In this document: positions 45,400 through 57,169 of the stretch, one piece after another
Position numbering within the stretch: the first letter of the stretch is position 1
How the letters are laid out: each line of letters opens with the position of its first letter
Notes under the pieces: generated by a model
Databases searched by the model: none
What the model saw: only the letters and a program-made list of their open reading frames with translations
Told to the model about the DNA's origin: nothing
Made by a program: the position numbers and the translations under genes
Assembly (NCBI GenBank): GCA_030562195.1
Contig: CM060199.1
Span: 24,448,338-24,512,337 of the forward strand
From: Nipponacmea schrenckii
Taxonomy: Eukaryota; Mollusca; Gastropoda; Lottiidae
DNA length: 64,000 nucleotides
Reading direction: 5' to 3'

Positions 45400-46448
45400 T
45401 TAAACTGCTTCATCATTGGTAGTTCGTGACAACAATTCTTATAATATAGTATGTGTTTATTGTATCGGTGATCATTATTCATCGTCGAGTCAAGAAATAA
45501 CAGACATCAAAGCGAGGCGTGATATTTTAAGACAAACAGATAGATGCTTACGAACTGGTCATACTCTAAGCTATTGCGAGAGTCAAAAAACATGTCGTAA
45601 ATGCAACTGTAGACATCAGCAGTCAATTTGCGAGGGAATTTAATCCAAATCTTAAACAGCAAACTTTAACACACGTAACAACCACCACAACTGTAGCTTC
45701 AAATTTACAAAACACAAAAATCCTTCTACAAACAGCCAATGCCCATGCCATTTCTCAAAAAGATTCACTGACCGTACCAGTCCGTTTGTTATTTGATGGA
45801 TGCAGTGAAAAGAGTTATGTCACAACTGAAACACAAACCAAATAAGGACTAACAAAAATTAGTCAAAAACGAGAAATTGAATATCAATACATTTGGAAAG
45901 GAGAGCTACACCCCTACTTCATGCGACATGGTTGAAATTTGAATACGAAACAAACATGGTGATGAGTTTAGAACATTTTCAAGCATTTGTTTGCCAATAT
46001 CTGTCAATTTTGATGTCAACAATATTTATAATTTGAACACTTGAACCTCGCAGACGACCCAAAAGAACAGGACATTTCACAAGGTACCGATATTCTTATC
46101 AGTGCTGATTATTACTGGTTGCTAGTGACAGGGGACACAATTTGAGAATCAAATGGCCCAACTGCAGTGGAAAGTGTATTTGGCTGGCTTATATCAGGTC
46201 CTGTTAATTCTCCTTCGGACAAACATTAAATTTCAAATCTAATCATCAGCGATTCTGTAATTGTCGACTCCTAAGTACTCAGGAATCGAGATGGAATTAA
46301 TTGACAATTTAAAATCATTCTGGGACCCTGAGGCAAAAGGCATATAAGATAAACCCAACTAATGCAATAAAATATTTACTTTTTTGAAAGATATTCATTT
46401 CAACATCAATTTATAACGTTACGAAGTTTGACTGCCATGGAATGAGAT
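45400..46448 (+). pseudogene. BEL/Pao element 2: nucleocapsid and protease
   Basis: Knuckles are CVYCIGDHYSSS, CLRTGHTLSYC and CRKCNCRHQQSIC. The protease has VRLLFDGCSEKSYVT, with DGCS where DSGS is expected, and further on TDILISADYYWLLVTGDTI and GPTAVESVFGWLISGPVNS. Then come SFWDPEAKGI and LKDIHFN with several stops. LPWNE ends at the hAT target site. Confidence 0.85.
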
Positions 46449-46456
46449 ATGTTTAC

Positions 46457-47782
46457 TAGTGCTGGCACGATATATCGATGAATCGATGTATCGCGATACA
46501 ACATGCCAAGATACGCGTATCGTATCGTGAGGTCGTTTATCGATACTTGATGATACAGGGCATACCATAAAAAGTGTGTACTATTTTTATACACCCTCAC
46601 ATGAACTGTAGGGCGTATATTGTGATCAACTGTCTGTCTGTCTGTCTGTCTGTCGTCTGTTCACATTTGCTTGTGCTCACTCTACAGACTACAGTTTTGA
46701 TTGGATTTTAATAATTTTTGGTATGTGAGTTCATGGCATCACAAAGAGGAACTGTATTGATTTTGTTGATGATCGGATAATTTTTAGTGGAGATAAAGTG
46801 TCCGACTTGGCGCGATTTTGGAAAAATGCGAGTAACTTTGCTTGTGCTCACTCTACAGACTACAGTTTTGATTGGATTTTAATAATTTTTGGTATGTGAG
46901 TTCATGGCATCACAAAGAGGAACTGTATTGATTTTGGTGATGATCGGATAATTTTTATCAAAGATACAGTGTCCGACTTAGAGCGATTTCGGAAAAATGC
47001 CAGTAACTTTGCTTGTGCTCACTCTACAGACTACAGTTTTGAATGGATTTTAATAATTTTGGGTATGTGAGTTCATGGCATCACAAAGAGGAACTGTATT
47101 GATTTTGGTGATGATCGCATAATTTTTAGTGGAGACACAGTGTCCGACTTAGCGTGATTTCGGAAAAATGAGATTAACTGTCTTGCGCTCACTCTACAGT
47201 TTTGATTGGATTTTAATAATTTTTGATATGCGAGTTCATGGCATCACAAAGAGGAACTGTATTGATTTTGGTGATGATCGGATAATTTTTAGCAGAAATA
47301 CAGTGTCCAACTTAGCAGAATTTCACAAAAATGAGAATAGCTGTCTTGTGCTCTCTCTACAAACTACAGTTTTGATTGCATTTTAATAAGTACTCTACTA
47401 AAGTGACAATTTTGATTCATATTTAGTCTGATTTCATTGTACACCTATGAATTTTTGCCCATTAGATAAGCCTGAGGAGGGCGTATCTGCATGCGTTGCG
47501 TGCATATGTTATTTAGTAGGCGGTAAATGCAAGATTATCTTATCATAAATTCCTTTCACAGACTTCTCTGAAATCCATTGTTTTCAAATAATTTGATTTG
47601 ACATTTAAGTTATTGAAATTACTATTATTAACATTCTGTTACATTCTGTGTTAAAATATTGAAACGTGGGGGGGAAAAGTGTTAGTTTTATCTTTTACCC
47701 CCTATCACGATACGTATTGTATCGTGAGCCTTGTATCGCAAAACGTATCGTATCTTAGCATGACTGGCAATACCCAGCACTT
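46457..47782. mobile_element. hAT-like element with 8-bp target duplication, inserted in BEL 2
   Basis: Exact flanking repeats ATGTTTAC at 46449-46456 and 47783-47790. Termini are TAGTGCTGGCACGATAT and, inverted, AAGTGCTGGGTATTGCC. Subterminal regions are rich in GTATCG and CGATAC motifs. Removing the element and one repeat rejoins the BEL frame (PWNEICLPGSNNCDLCH). No transposase inside; the interior carries a nested tandem-core element. Confidence 0.88.
46584..47515 (+). mobile_element. Tandem-core element, divergent subfamily, nested in the hAT element
   Basis: Left end TTTTTATACACCCTCACATG, a (GTCT)n tract at about 46628-46652, then four to five units of about 170 bp starting GCTTGTGCTCACTCTACAG (46669, 46839, 47010 and a shortened one near 47180). 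The end is GCCTGAGGAGGGCGTATCTG, followed by TGCATGCGTTGCGTGCA, a hairpin in the place of the usual one. Confidence 0.8.
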
Positions 47783-47790
47783 ATGTTTAC

Positions 47791-48021
47791 CAGGATCAAA
47801 TAATTGCGATTTATGTCACTGAAGATTGCATCATCTCTTTAAAAGATTGAAGAAAAACAACACGCATCTTCATCAATACAATGATATAATACAACAACAA
47901 TTATTCAACGGAATTATAGAAAGGGTTCCAGTCCAAGTGGAAACATGTTTCATGCCTCACCATGGAGTTGTCAGAGAGGACAAGGACACAACAAAATTGA
48001 AATGCTCACACAAACAGTGAT
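47791..48021 (+). pseudogene. BEL/Pao element 2: RT N-terminus
   Basis: LHHLFKRLKKNNTHLHQYND, IIQQQLFNGIIERVPVQ and CFMPHHGVVREDKDTTKLK: the family has LPHHxVxRxDKxTTKLRVV here. It stops at about 48021, where 1.7 kb of other sequence intervenes before RT resumes near 49738. Confidence 0.88.
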
Positions 48022-48588
48022 TTTTGCTAATTGACGGCATAATTCAATCCGATTCGATCAATCGACGATATTTTCTATTAAAAATTGCATTGAAAAATCA
48101 GCTTTAATATCAGTGAAATTTGCCAGTTTTCTCTCTTGGAATACAGATTTACAACAGAACTAAAAATACTTCGCTTTGAAAGGGTATTTCATGACAATTA
48201 TTATTTATTACATGCTGGTTGTGTTTTGAGGAACAATAAAGCCGGTAAACAATGGAATAAAAGGTAATCAGTTCTAATTGATACAAAAATCAAAGTACCA
48301 AAATAAAAGAAAACTATCGGAAGTGAACCTTCTTTCATCTGATTGAATAATTACATTATCTCGAAATAATTCCTAATAAATTTCATAAAAATAAGTTAAC
48401 AAAATTACTCTTCATAATTTTGATCTAACCAAAGCGGTCTGTACTTCCAGGCAGGAGATTTAAATAGATCCAATAGTTGTTTGGATAGAAAACTGAACGT
48501 TTAATTCTTAAAAACTGTATTGCACTGCGGTTCGATATGAACAAATTGATCCGGTTGATTCGTCTAAGTAGAGTTTACAACGCACAAC
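48022..48588. other. Unassigned insertion within BEL 2, left of the Tigger-like MITE
   Basis: AT-rich non-coding sequence, together with 49393-49735 forming the remainder of an insertion that splits the BEL 2 RT. No terminal repeats identified. Confidence 0.45.
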
Positions 48589-48590
48589 TA

Positions 48591-49390
48591 CAGTATATCC
48601 TGCTCATACGACCACCTTTATTAAGAGCCCACCTTCAATAAACGACCACAATAAATTCCCCCCTACGAGTTTTCAATGTAATTATCGACTAATAAGCAGC
48701 CACCTTCATTACGCGACCAGCGGCCATGTATTTATACTCCCAATTGATTAAAATAACTCAATTAAGCGACCATGACACTTTTGATTATCTCCCGTAACAA
48801 TAATCAAGTTCACTCGTCGGTGATATTCAATGAGATTATCGCTAATCGGTAATTAGATAATCTTCTACAGATTAATTTTATAGCTTGTTGCTGATTAATA
48901 TTGAAAGATATTATCATATTGACAATTATTAAAAAGTGCTGTAAAGGCTTCAATATTTCGTTTTTGGTAAAATTTAGACTACCGTAAATTTGATCAGAAA
49001 GCGAAAGTAGGGTATACCGGATGTTGTTATAAAAACATATTAATCAGGTGAAAATGGAATAAAGCGTGTTACCGTGCAATTAAAATGCAAGTAAAGAAGG
49101 ATATCTTATTGATTTAAGGTAGAGACTTTTGACTTTGAAAACGATAATAACTGTGAGAACTTTGGTATCTAAAAGAAAATAAAATACGACAAAATAGAGT
49201 ATCCCGTCGGTAGATAGGAGAAAGCATGCACAAGCAGTAGAAACTATACATGTATGAGTAAAAGTAAGATCCTATGATTTCCAAAACGTCAAAACGAAAT
49301 GGTTTTGCAGTTCCTCTCTTAAGAGGCCACCTTCACTCAGCGACCGTTTTGAATATTCCCTTGAGTGGTCTCTGAATGCAGGTTCTACTG
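48591..49390. mobile_element. Tigger/pogo-like MITE, 800 bp
   Basis: Left terminus CAGTATATCCTGCTCATACG; right terminus read inward CAGTAGAACCTGCATTCAGA. TA dinucleotides flank both sides (48589-48590, 49391-49392). Subterminal CGACCACCTT and GGCCACCTTCA repeats occur at both ends. There is no transposase. Confidence 0.8.
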
Positions 49391-49392
49391 TA

Positions 49393-49735
49393 GTACTTTG
49401 TAATCTTAGAACTAGGATAACCAACAATAGTAATCAAGAACTATTGTGTGCGAATTTATGTTCAATTTTGAAACATCAGTAGCAGTTTGGGGTGATTTAT
49501 TTAAAGTTAAATATTTCTAAACAACACTCTTGCATTAGCAAGCATATTAGTTTGACTGCCGTTATAAAGACAATGTTATTTAAAGGGGAGTTTTCCAGAT
49601 GCCGGAATGTATTATCATTTAATCTTGTTTATAGGCTAATAATCGAATAGTAAAATCTGATTCGAATATTCGCGAAAACGGCTGCGAATACTTCTAATCG
49701 ATTATTCATGTGAGCACTACAACCTCGAGAATAGT
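49393..49735. other. Unassigned insertion within BEL 2, right of the MITE
   Basis: Non-coding AT-rich sequence up to the point where BEL 2 RT resumes. Confidence 0.45.
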
Positions 49736-51080
49736 CTTTGATGGTCGGAATCTGCTCCAATTTCTCTCAACGATTGCTTAAACAAAGGACCAAATCTTAC
49801 ACTACTTTAACAAACATTCGATCTAAACCTATAGGATTAATCGCCGATATCAAAAAGGCATTTCACCAAATCATCATTCATCATAATGATCGAGACATGC
49901 TCAGATTTCTATGTTTTAACAGTATAGACAACGATGATCTACAAATTATTCAATATCGATTCCAACGATTAGTCTTCGAATTAATTTCCAGTCCAGCAAT
50001 CTTAAACTGTGTGATCAAACATCATTTAGCAAAATCAGAATGCCAAAACAGTGATTTTATTGAACAACTTTCAAGATCTTTATATGTCGATGACTTCTCT
50101 GGAGGCGCCTGTTCCCTTGAGGAAGGATTCAAACTTTACAAACAAGCAAAACAAATATTCAAAGATGGTGGATTTAATTTGCGAAAATGGATTTCGAACT
50201 AGGGTGCTTTACGAGACAAAATCACAGCTTGTGAAGATCCGTCCAATGTAGACTCAGATAAATCACAATCTGAATCCAAAATATTGGGATTAACCTTGGA
50301 CATAATTCAAGACAAATTCCGTTTCGACGGGAGCGAAGTTTTAGACTACATACAGACACTTCAGCCTACAAAGAGATTTGACCCCACTCAGCCCTTTTTC
50401 TATCAAGATGAAGATTTTATTTCAAGAATTATGCGAATCGAAGGTCAACTGGGATGATAATCTTAGTTCAACACATCAAACCATATGGAATCAACTAGCA
50501 AACAAATTCATATTATTTAGAAGATACAAATTCCACGATGTCTTCATCCTACAGAATCAAAACCTATTTATCCAAACTTCATAGCTTTAGCGACGCTTCA
50601 GAAAAAGCCTAAGGCGCTGTAGTATATTTCAGAACCATTTTGACAAAGGAGTTGTTAATGTTCGATCAATTGCAGACAAAACAAGAGTTGCCCGAAAGAA
50701 GAAACAGACTATACCACGCCTAGAGTTGTTAGGTGCTTTGATATTGGCCCACCTTATGTACACAATTCAGTCAGTCATCATCAATAGTTTAGGGCCGTTG
50801 CAGAACTGGACAGACTCATTTACAACATTAAGTTGTAACAATGGAAACAATACATTCAACATCGAGTAGACGAGATACGATCAATTTCCGACAAATCAGA
50901 TTGGAGATTTTGCCCCGGAGTACATAATCCTAGCGACATTCCTTCAAGGAGCTGCAACGCATTCAATTTATTGAATAACGAAGTATGGTGGGACGGACCC
51001 ATCTTACTTCGCCAACCAATCAAGCAATTAACATTATCCTACAATAAAGTTCAGTCAATGAGATAATTAAGGGATTACCA
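49736..51080 (+). pseudogene. BEL/Pao element 2: RT palm to RNase H end
   Basis: SLNDCLNKGPNL (shifted), then GLIADIKKAFHQIIIHHNDR, MLRFLCF, LSRSLYVDDFSGG (catalytic YVDD intact) and FKDGGFNLRKWISN in one frame (49738-50202). After a stop come SKILGLTLDIIQDKF and, near 50850-51000, QHRVDEIRSISDKSDWRFCP, GVHNPSDIPSR and WWDGP, the end of RNase H. The integrase is not found. Several stops and shifts show the element is dead. Confidence 0.88.
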
Positions 51081-51199
51081 GTAAGAAGTGGTTCATTAAC
51101 TATGAATTTATTGACCATAATCAATTGGCTGCAGAAAATGCTTCTACTCTAGTTTCGAACAAATGACAAATGACACAATAACCTGTTATCTTTATTTAA

Positions 51200-51690
51200 T
51201 CCTATTAAAATTTTCTTCTGATTTCTCCAATACCAATCGTAAGTATGACAAAGAAAATGTCAGCCAATATCCATACATATATTATATAATTCTTGAAATG
51301 ATAGCTAGCTGTTTCACAGAAAGTTAAAAAAAAAGAGTAAAATACTTTGTATGAATGAGTGCCATTGTTCTTTAAAACATGTTTGATTTTTGGCCTGAAA
51401 CACTCTAGAATGCACAATTCTTTAAAAATTTATATTTAAAATTGTTAATTATCACCCAAGGATGAACCCTATTGAAAATATCAAAAAATATTTAATGACT
51501 TATTGCCTTGAAGGTACAATTCTTGACAGATTTTAATGAAATATTGAACATTTTTCACCACTTAAAAAAAGTGTATAACTGATGGTTGAATATTTCATTC
51601 CAGTGATTGTTATTGTATTGTCTTGTTTTTATGCAAAGTCATTGCTGCCAGTGGGCCTTTGTTATCTTGCCTGGCAAGCTATCTTTAATA
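51200..51690 (+). mobile_element. Type C tandem-core fragment and right end beside exon D
   Basis: One to two diverged type C units (GATGAACCCTATTGAAAAT, 51462) and the right terminus TGCTGCCAGTGGGCCTTTG with TTGCCTGGCAA at 51644-51687. The next 38 bases are the pyrimidine-rich acceptor of exon D. Confidence 0.75.
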
Positions 51691-51724
51691 TACCATTAGT
51701 CCTTTCTTCTTTTCATTTTCTCAG

Positions 51725-51828
51725 ATATTTTGGAACGCTGGTTGCCAAATGGTATCATTAAATTTTCAAACAGCAGATTTAGCTATGCAATTGAATCAAG
51801 GAAAGTTTGAGTATAATAGTAATTGTGG
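51725..51828 (+). CDS. PLCB4: PLC-beta exon D: Y-domain core
   Basis: The exon follows TTTTCTCAG and ends before GTATGT. It reads [19 protein letters not shown], then [16 protein letters not shown], the conserved second half of the Y box. The preceding 31-kb intron ends with the right terminus of a tandem-core element (51644-51687), so that terminus is only about 38 bases from the acceptor and abuts the polypyrimidine tract. The exon ends two bases into a Gly codon. Confidence 0.95.
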
Positions 51829-51969
51829 GTATGTATAATATATATTGTATATAAACATTTTCTTATATAGATTGAATTTTCCAAATTAATCATAAAATTT
51901 CAGTGTATGTTTTGCAAGTTTGTGCCCTTGGAATAAACAAAATAAGCCATAATTGTCTACATTACTGCT

Positions 51970-52100
51970 CCATTCTTAAACGCCCATTTAAAGAACGTAT
52001 ATTGCCATTGCCCATGTCTGTCCACAATCGCAATTTTATATGAGAAACATTTCTTGGTGGATTTTGATGAAATTTGATGTGGGTGTTTGTAACTTCACAA
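51970..52100 (+). repeat. Tandem-core left-end stub with part of one core
   Basis: TTCTTAAACGCCCATTTAAA, then GAACGTATATTGCCATTGCC and a CTGTCC remnant, followed by a partial core (GATTTTGATGAAATTTGATG). The rest of 52100-52470 is unassigned intron. Confidence 0.6.
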
Positions 52101-52470
52101 TGACTAACCCTAAAGAAAAATTCAGAAAATATTAAACATACGGTAGGCTATTTCCATTGTATTTAAACCAATCGGTTCAAAACCTAGATATTTTCATTGT
52201 TGTCAGTTGGCTGTCAATTTACCCCTAAGAAGTTGATAAAGGTAATATATATCGAATTAAATTAAACAGTCATCAGTGAAAAGTTTCCTTATATTAACAC
52301 CACAAACTGATTCTGTCTTAACTTTTAAACTTGTTTTTTCACCTCCTGCAACAAAGGCATTAGTTTATCTGTTATAAACATTCAAATACAACTTATCTTA
52401 ATGAAGAACTTGAAACAAGGTCCTGGAATTACTGTATTATATTGATATACTGTTTACAACATCAAATACA

Positions 52471-54132
52471 TACCGTATAATTCCGAATATAGTGCGCAGA
52501 CTATAATAATGCGCACCCCTTACTTGCCTCCGCGAAATAGGGGAAAATTCATTTACCCATGTATAGTGCGCTCCCCTTTTCGCAGCAAAAACACTACTTT
52601 AAGTTGGCATTTCATAGACACCAATATCGGGAAATAGTTGTCAATACGTAAGTCACCATTCATAGATTTTTTTTATAATAAACAATGTTCCACTGCAACT
52701 AACGTTTCTACTATTTGTAATTTGTACACGACTTTATCGGGATACCGCGCTATTCAATTACGGTACCGAGGAGTCGAGTCGCAACTTACGTTTCTACTAT
52801 TTATTTTTATAATAAAGTCCATTTTAATCTAATGTATTAATTAATGTATTTATTGCTTTTAATCTCTCTAAATGGTATTATTGAGTGTTATTTAGAAATC
52901 ATGTATCATGCTATTAAATTACGGTACTGAGGATGATATTCTATTGGAATAAAATGTGCAATTACCCGGTAAACTTAGACGTATTGAAGAAGATACCATT
53001 GACAGGAAGTCGAAGGGCTTACGGTAACTGACTTGGTTTAAGACCAATAGGCCCCATTGCACTTATAATAATAATTCGAAAAATAATCATGAAATTGCGT
53101 CAGTTCATTTTGTGAATACTTGAATATTATACTAATCGATAAATTTGTACACGACTTTATTGAGATACCGCGCTATTAAATAATGGTACTGACCTGATTT
53201 GATATTTTTAATGCTAGGGACGGTACCGAGGATGCTATAAAACTTGAAGAAAAATGTGCAATTACCCGGTAAACTTAGACGTATTGAAGAAGATATCATT
53301 GACAGGAATTCGAAGGGCTTACGGTAACTGACTTGGTTTAAGACCAATAGGCCCCATTATACTTGTAATCATAATGCGAATCATAATCATGATATTGCGT
53401 CAGTTCCTTTTGTGTGAATACTTAATTGTGATTGTTTCGTTTGTTTAACGTAAATAAATATCATTGTCTTTCTTAATTAAGTCTTTAATCATCGCTGGAG
53501 TGACATGATTCTCTCAATAGTTTATTTTTATCGTCTGCTTTTACCCCCCGCATAGATTTATCGACTAGTATTGCCTCTCAACGGAAATGAAAAAATTGAT
53601 TGCGTGAACCTTGTGTATCATATCTGATGAATAATTAGGAAAACAATGGATTATATTAAAACCCAGTTATTCTGGTAACCGTATTTATATTCAGGCAAGA
53701 CTCGGTTACGTATTGAGGCATGTCATCAAGCATGACAATTATTTGTTTCTACTATAAGCCATTTAAATTACTTGCACTGTGATCATTATTTTTGGTACCT
53801 CTCGTTTTCACGTAATATTTTCCATGCAAATAACACAAAAATTAACTTTAATCATTTAAGCTTTCTTCGAATTTTTCACAATAAATATTAACCTTATAGA
53901 TAATAATCATATTGAGCCATTATAAGAATCATAATTCGATCTTTTACACAAATCAATTTTACCGCGAATGTCGATGAAGGTAGACAAAATGGCGGATCCT
54001 CAACATCAATTTGCGGCATTTTCGTCGGGAAAAATACTCAATTTTTTTTTAACTGGATATAGTGCGCACCCCCTTTTTGATAGGGCCGTTTTAGGGTAAA
54101 AACCTGCGCATTATACACGGAATTATACAGTA
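52471..54132 (+). mobile_element. Family X, complete copy with TIRs
   Basis: TACCGTATAATTCCGAATAT at 52471 and, inverted, TACTGTATAATTCCGTGTAT at 54132 are the termini; a TA duplication would give a 1.66-kb element. TATAGTGCGC and ATGCGCACCCC motifs recur near both ends. The interior has tandem cassettes 299 bp apart (about 52923 and 53222), each looking like an exon: GACGGTACCGAGGATGATAT onward, ending GGGCTTACG before GTAACT. TIRs starting CTGTATAATTC with TA resemble pogo-type elements, but no transposase core is seen and the superfamily is uncertain. Confidence 0.75.
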
Positions 54133-54299
54133 AATATAGGTCTTTATATTATATAACATTTTAAGCCAATGTTATATGAAACAAAGTATATTATAAAAAT
54201 TATATTGATGTGTTATATTATTATACTGTTTACAATATAGATAAGACTTTTTAAATCATGAACCATTATATGAAAGTTAAATCCTGATATTATGTCATT

Positions 54300-56425
54300 T
54301 ATGGCTTAGTGGGCGTATACATATTTTTACATCACAAATTTGTTGATATATTTTTTTCCCAACCAGACATTTATTAAACAATCTTTTGTTGATGTCAAAA
54401 CTAGGCTATGCTACACTAAGTAATATTCAACAAGGATGAACCCTATTGAAAATCAGCGAAATCGAAAAATATTTAAGCCCTTGTTCTTGAAAACGTGTTC
54501 ACTTCAAGCTTGTAAACACTCAAGAAAGCACCATTCTTGATAGATTTTGATGAAACTTGGCTGGAGTATTTTGTTATCACCCATTGATGAACCCTATTGA
54601 AAATCAAATAAATCGAAAAAAATTTAGTTGTATCAGTTATTACCATTGTGTTTGAAAAAGCGTACAATTTTTAGCTTGTAAACACCCTAGAAAGCACAAC
54701 TCTTGATGGATTCCGATGAAACTTTGCATGAGTAATTGTTATCACCAAATGATGAGCCCTATTGAAAATTATGAATATGGAAATATATTAAATTATATAT
54801 GAATTATTGCCCCTTATTCTTTAAAACGCATTCGAATTTTGACCTTTAAATATTCTATATAGCACAATTCTTTACAGACTTTGATGAAACTGGCTGAAAT
54901 AGTTAATTTTTATATAAAAAATCGAATATATCGAAAAATGTTTTACATAAATCATTGCTCTTGCTCTTAAAAATGCGTTCGGTTTGGCTAATAAACACTC
55001 TATAAGGAATAATTCTCAATTGATTTATACAAAACTTGCTGAAATTGTTTACTATTACCCAAGGATGAACCCTATTGAATATCAAAAATACTGATAATTA
55101 TTTAAGTTATTGCATTGTTAAAAAGTACAATTCCAAAAGGATTTTAACAAAACTTAGTAATATTGTACATTTACCACCTCAGAAAAGAGGTGTATGATTG
55201 AAGTTTGAATCTATAATTCATGATTGTTACTGTCGTAAATATTTACCTTGTCTTATAAGCTACATTTATGATTATCATTCGAGTTTAATTTAATTTTTTA
55301 ATTTAAAATCAGTTTTGCCCCTGAGTAAGTAAAATTGTCTCAAAATTTAATTGTGGTTGCAATACTGTCTGTCCTTCCACAATTGTTGTGGACACGATAG
55401 AGATCTGGTTTCTGGATGGATTTTAATGAAATTTGGTGTGAGTGTTTGTTATAACCCAAGGATGAACCCTATTGAAAATCAGACCAATAAAAATATTTTC
55501 TATGAGTTATTACCCTTGTCCTTGATTTCTTTGTGGACATGATAGAGAGCTGGATTCTTGATGGATTTTGACAACTTGGTGTGAGTCTTTGTAATCACCC
55601 AATGACGAAGCCTATTAAAAATCTGACCAATCAAAAAAAAAAAAATTTCTATGAGTTATTGCCCTTGTTCTTGAATTCTTTGTGGACACGATAGAGAGCT
55701 GGATTCTTGATGGATTTTGACGAAACTTGATGTGAGTGTTTGTTATAACCCAAGGATGAACATCAGATTAATCGAAAAATATTTGATATGAGTTATTGCT
55801 CTTGTTTTTGAAGTTTTTTAGAGAGCTGGATTCTTGATGGATTTTGACGAAACTTGATGTGAGTGTTTGTTATAACCCAAGGATGAAAATCAGATTAATC
55901 GAAAAATATTTGATATGAGTTATTGCTCTTGTTTTTGAAGTTTTTGTGGACACAATAGAGAGCTGGTTTCTTGATGGATTTTGACAAAAATTGGTGTTCA
56001 CTTTGTAATCATCCAAGAATGTACCCTATTAAAAAAATCAGACTAATCGAAAAATATTACTATGAGTTATTGCCCTTGATCTTTAATTCTTTGTGGACCT
56101 GATAGAGAGCTGATTTTAATGAAATTTATTGTGAGTGTAATTAAAATTCAAGAAATATCTTTCATTTACCTATAATTCTTTTTAACCTCCCGGACAAATT
56201 GGCTGCCATTATAAATGTGGGCATATTACGATGGCCATCGCTATTTTTTAGTTATTGCGTTGCATCAAATTTGTAATGAGTGCAATAGAAGCTGCAATTT
56301 TCAATGGACTTTGATGAAACTTGGTGTGAGCATTTATCAATGAAATTTTTTCTTGAGATATTGCCCAATTTATTATTCAAATTCAATGCTGCCATATATA
56401 ACCTTGCCTGTGAAGCTATCTTTTT
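54300..56425 (+). repeat. Type C tandem array with right end
   Basis: About ten diverged units of 130-150 bp with GATGAACCCTATTGAAAATC, AATCGAAAAATATTT, GAGTTATTGCCCTTGTTCTT and GAGAGCTGG-TTCTTGATGG. It ends in a degraded right terminus at 56386-56425 (TGCTGCCATATATAACCTTG, CCTGTGAAGC). No complete left end is present; 54310-54330 has a GTGGGCGTATAC piece. Confidence 0.75.
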
Positions 56426-56771
56426 GTTACTTAATTATCCACACCTTTCTTGTCTTCTCAAAGTGTTAATAATCTGACTGATCTGCACAAAAAGGAAATT
56501 TTTCAAAATCACTCAACTTTGACTTTCTGTTACCAGTTTTATTTATTAGAAATGCTGATGTTGCACGATCTTACTAACATAAAAAAAAAATCTTTTTGAT
56601 ATATTTGTAATAGAGTAACCATAATATGTCTAAGCTTGACACCAAACCAAAATGGCTCCAAATACAAATCTTTTTGGTCAAATTGACTATAATTGTACAA
56701 TATGAGAAAACTTAAGGCTATATTTACATGTTGTGTATTATATATATCTGTACCTAATTCTTTATCTGTAG
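56426..56771. other. Unassigned PLCB4 intron before exon E
   Basis: No repeat boundary or ORF recognised. Confidence 0.5.
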
Positions 56772-56874
56772 ATATTTGTTAAAACCTGATTTTATGAGAA
56801 GACCAGATCGTACTTTTGATCCATTCTCGGAAAGTCCTGTAGATGGTGTTATAGCAGCTCATTGTTCTGTAGAG
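56772..56874 (+). CDS. PLCB4: PLC-beta exon E: end of Y domain, entry to C2
   Basis: The exon follows ATCTGTAG and ends before GTTTGT. One base completes Gly, then [20 protein letters not shown] and [14 protein letters not shown]. This is the end of the Y box and the linker to the C2 domain in PLC-beta. It ends at phase 0. The next expected exon (start of C2, beginning near the ISGQFLSD motif of the family) is not seen in the remaining 7.1 kb. Confidence 0.94.
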
Positions 56875-57169
56875 GTTTGTAAGATTAATTTAATTATATA
56901 ATCATATTTCCCAGAAACATTCTAGTGTTCTTGTATATTTCACTAGACATCTTTAATGATTTTATTGACCATTGAGATAAGCCTGATTGAGCAAACGTCT
57001 CATGTGACACACACATTCAGTATAGAGTAAAACAGGATAGATTTCTGTCCCACTTTCTACAGGTAAAAGAGGCAGTTCATATTATTTGGAGATGGTCATG
57101 AATGCCTGAGCTGGTGACTCACCTCTGTGTCTGTCAGTGGATCCATGAGTCGGTTGTTACATTCTTTTT

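Larger units (their letters stand above)
3771..56874 (+). other. PLCB4: PLCB4/norpA-type phospholipase C-beta gene, internal part
   Basis: Five short exons spread over 53 kb encode consecutive pieces of the Y half of a phosphoinositide-specific phospholipase C-beta. Their lengths are 142, 85, 73, 104 and 103 nt, total 507 nt or 169 codons, and every junction keeps frame (phases 1, 2, 0, 2, 0). Every boundary is AG/GT. The family hydrolyses PIP2 to IP3 and diacylglycerol at the membrane downstream of Gq; PLCB4 and fly norpA act in phototransduction. Wording such as [16 protein letters not shown] and [17 protein letters not shown] fits the PLCB4/norpA branch better than PLCB1-3 as I know them. 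The X domain upstream and the C2 and C-terminal coiled coil downstream lie outside the window. Introns are about 13.6, 2.8, 31.2 and 4.9 kb and consist largely of mobile elements. Confidence 0.93.

Noticed and set aside
51081..54132. Family X as the 3' LTR of BEL element 2
   Set aside because: PLCB4 exon D lies between the BEL 2 end and this X copy, and X here has its own inverted termini.
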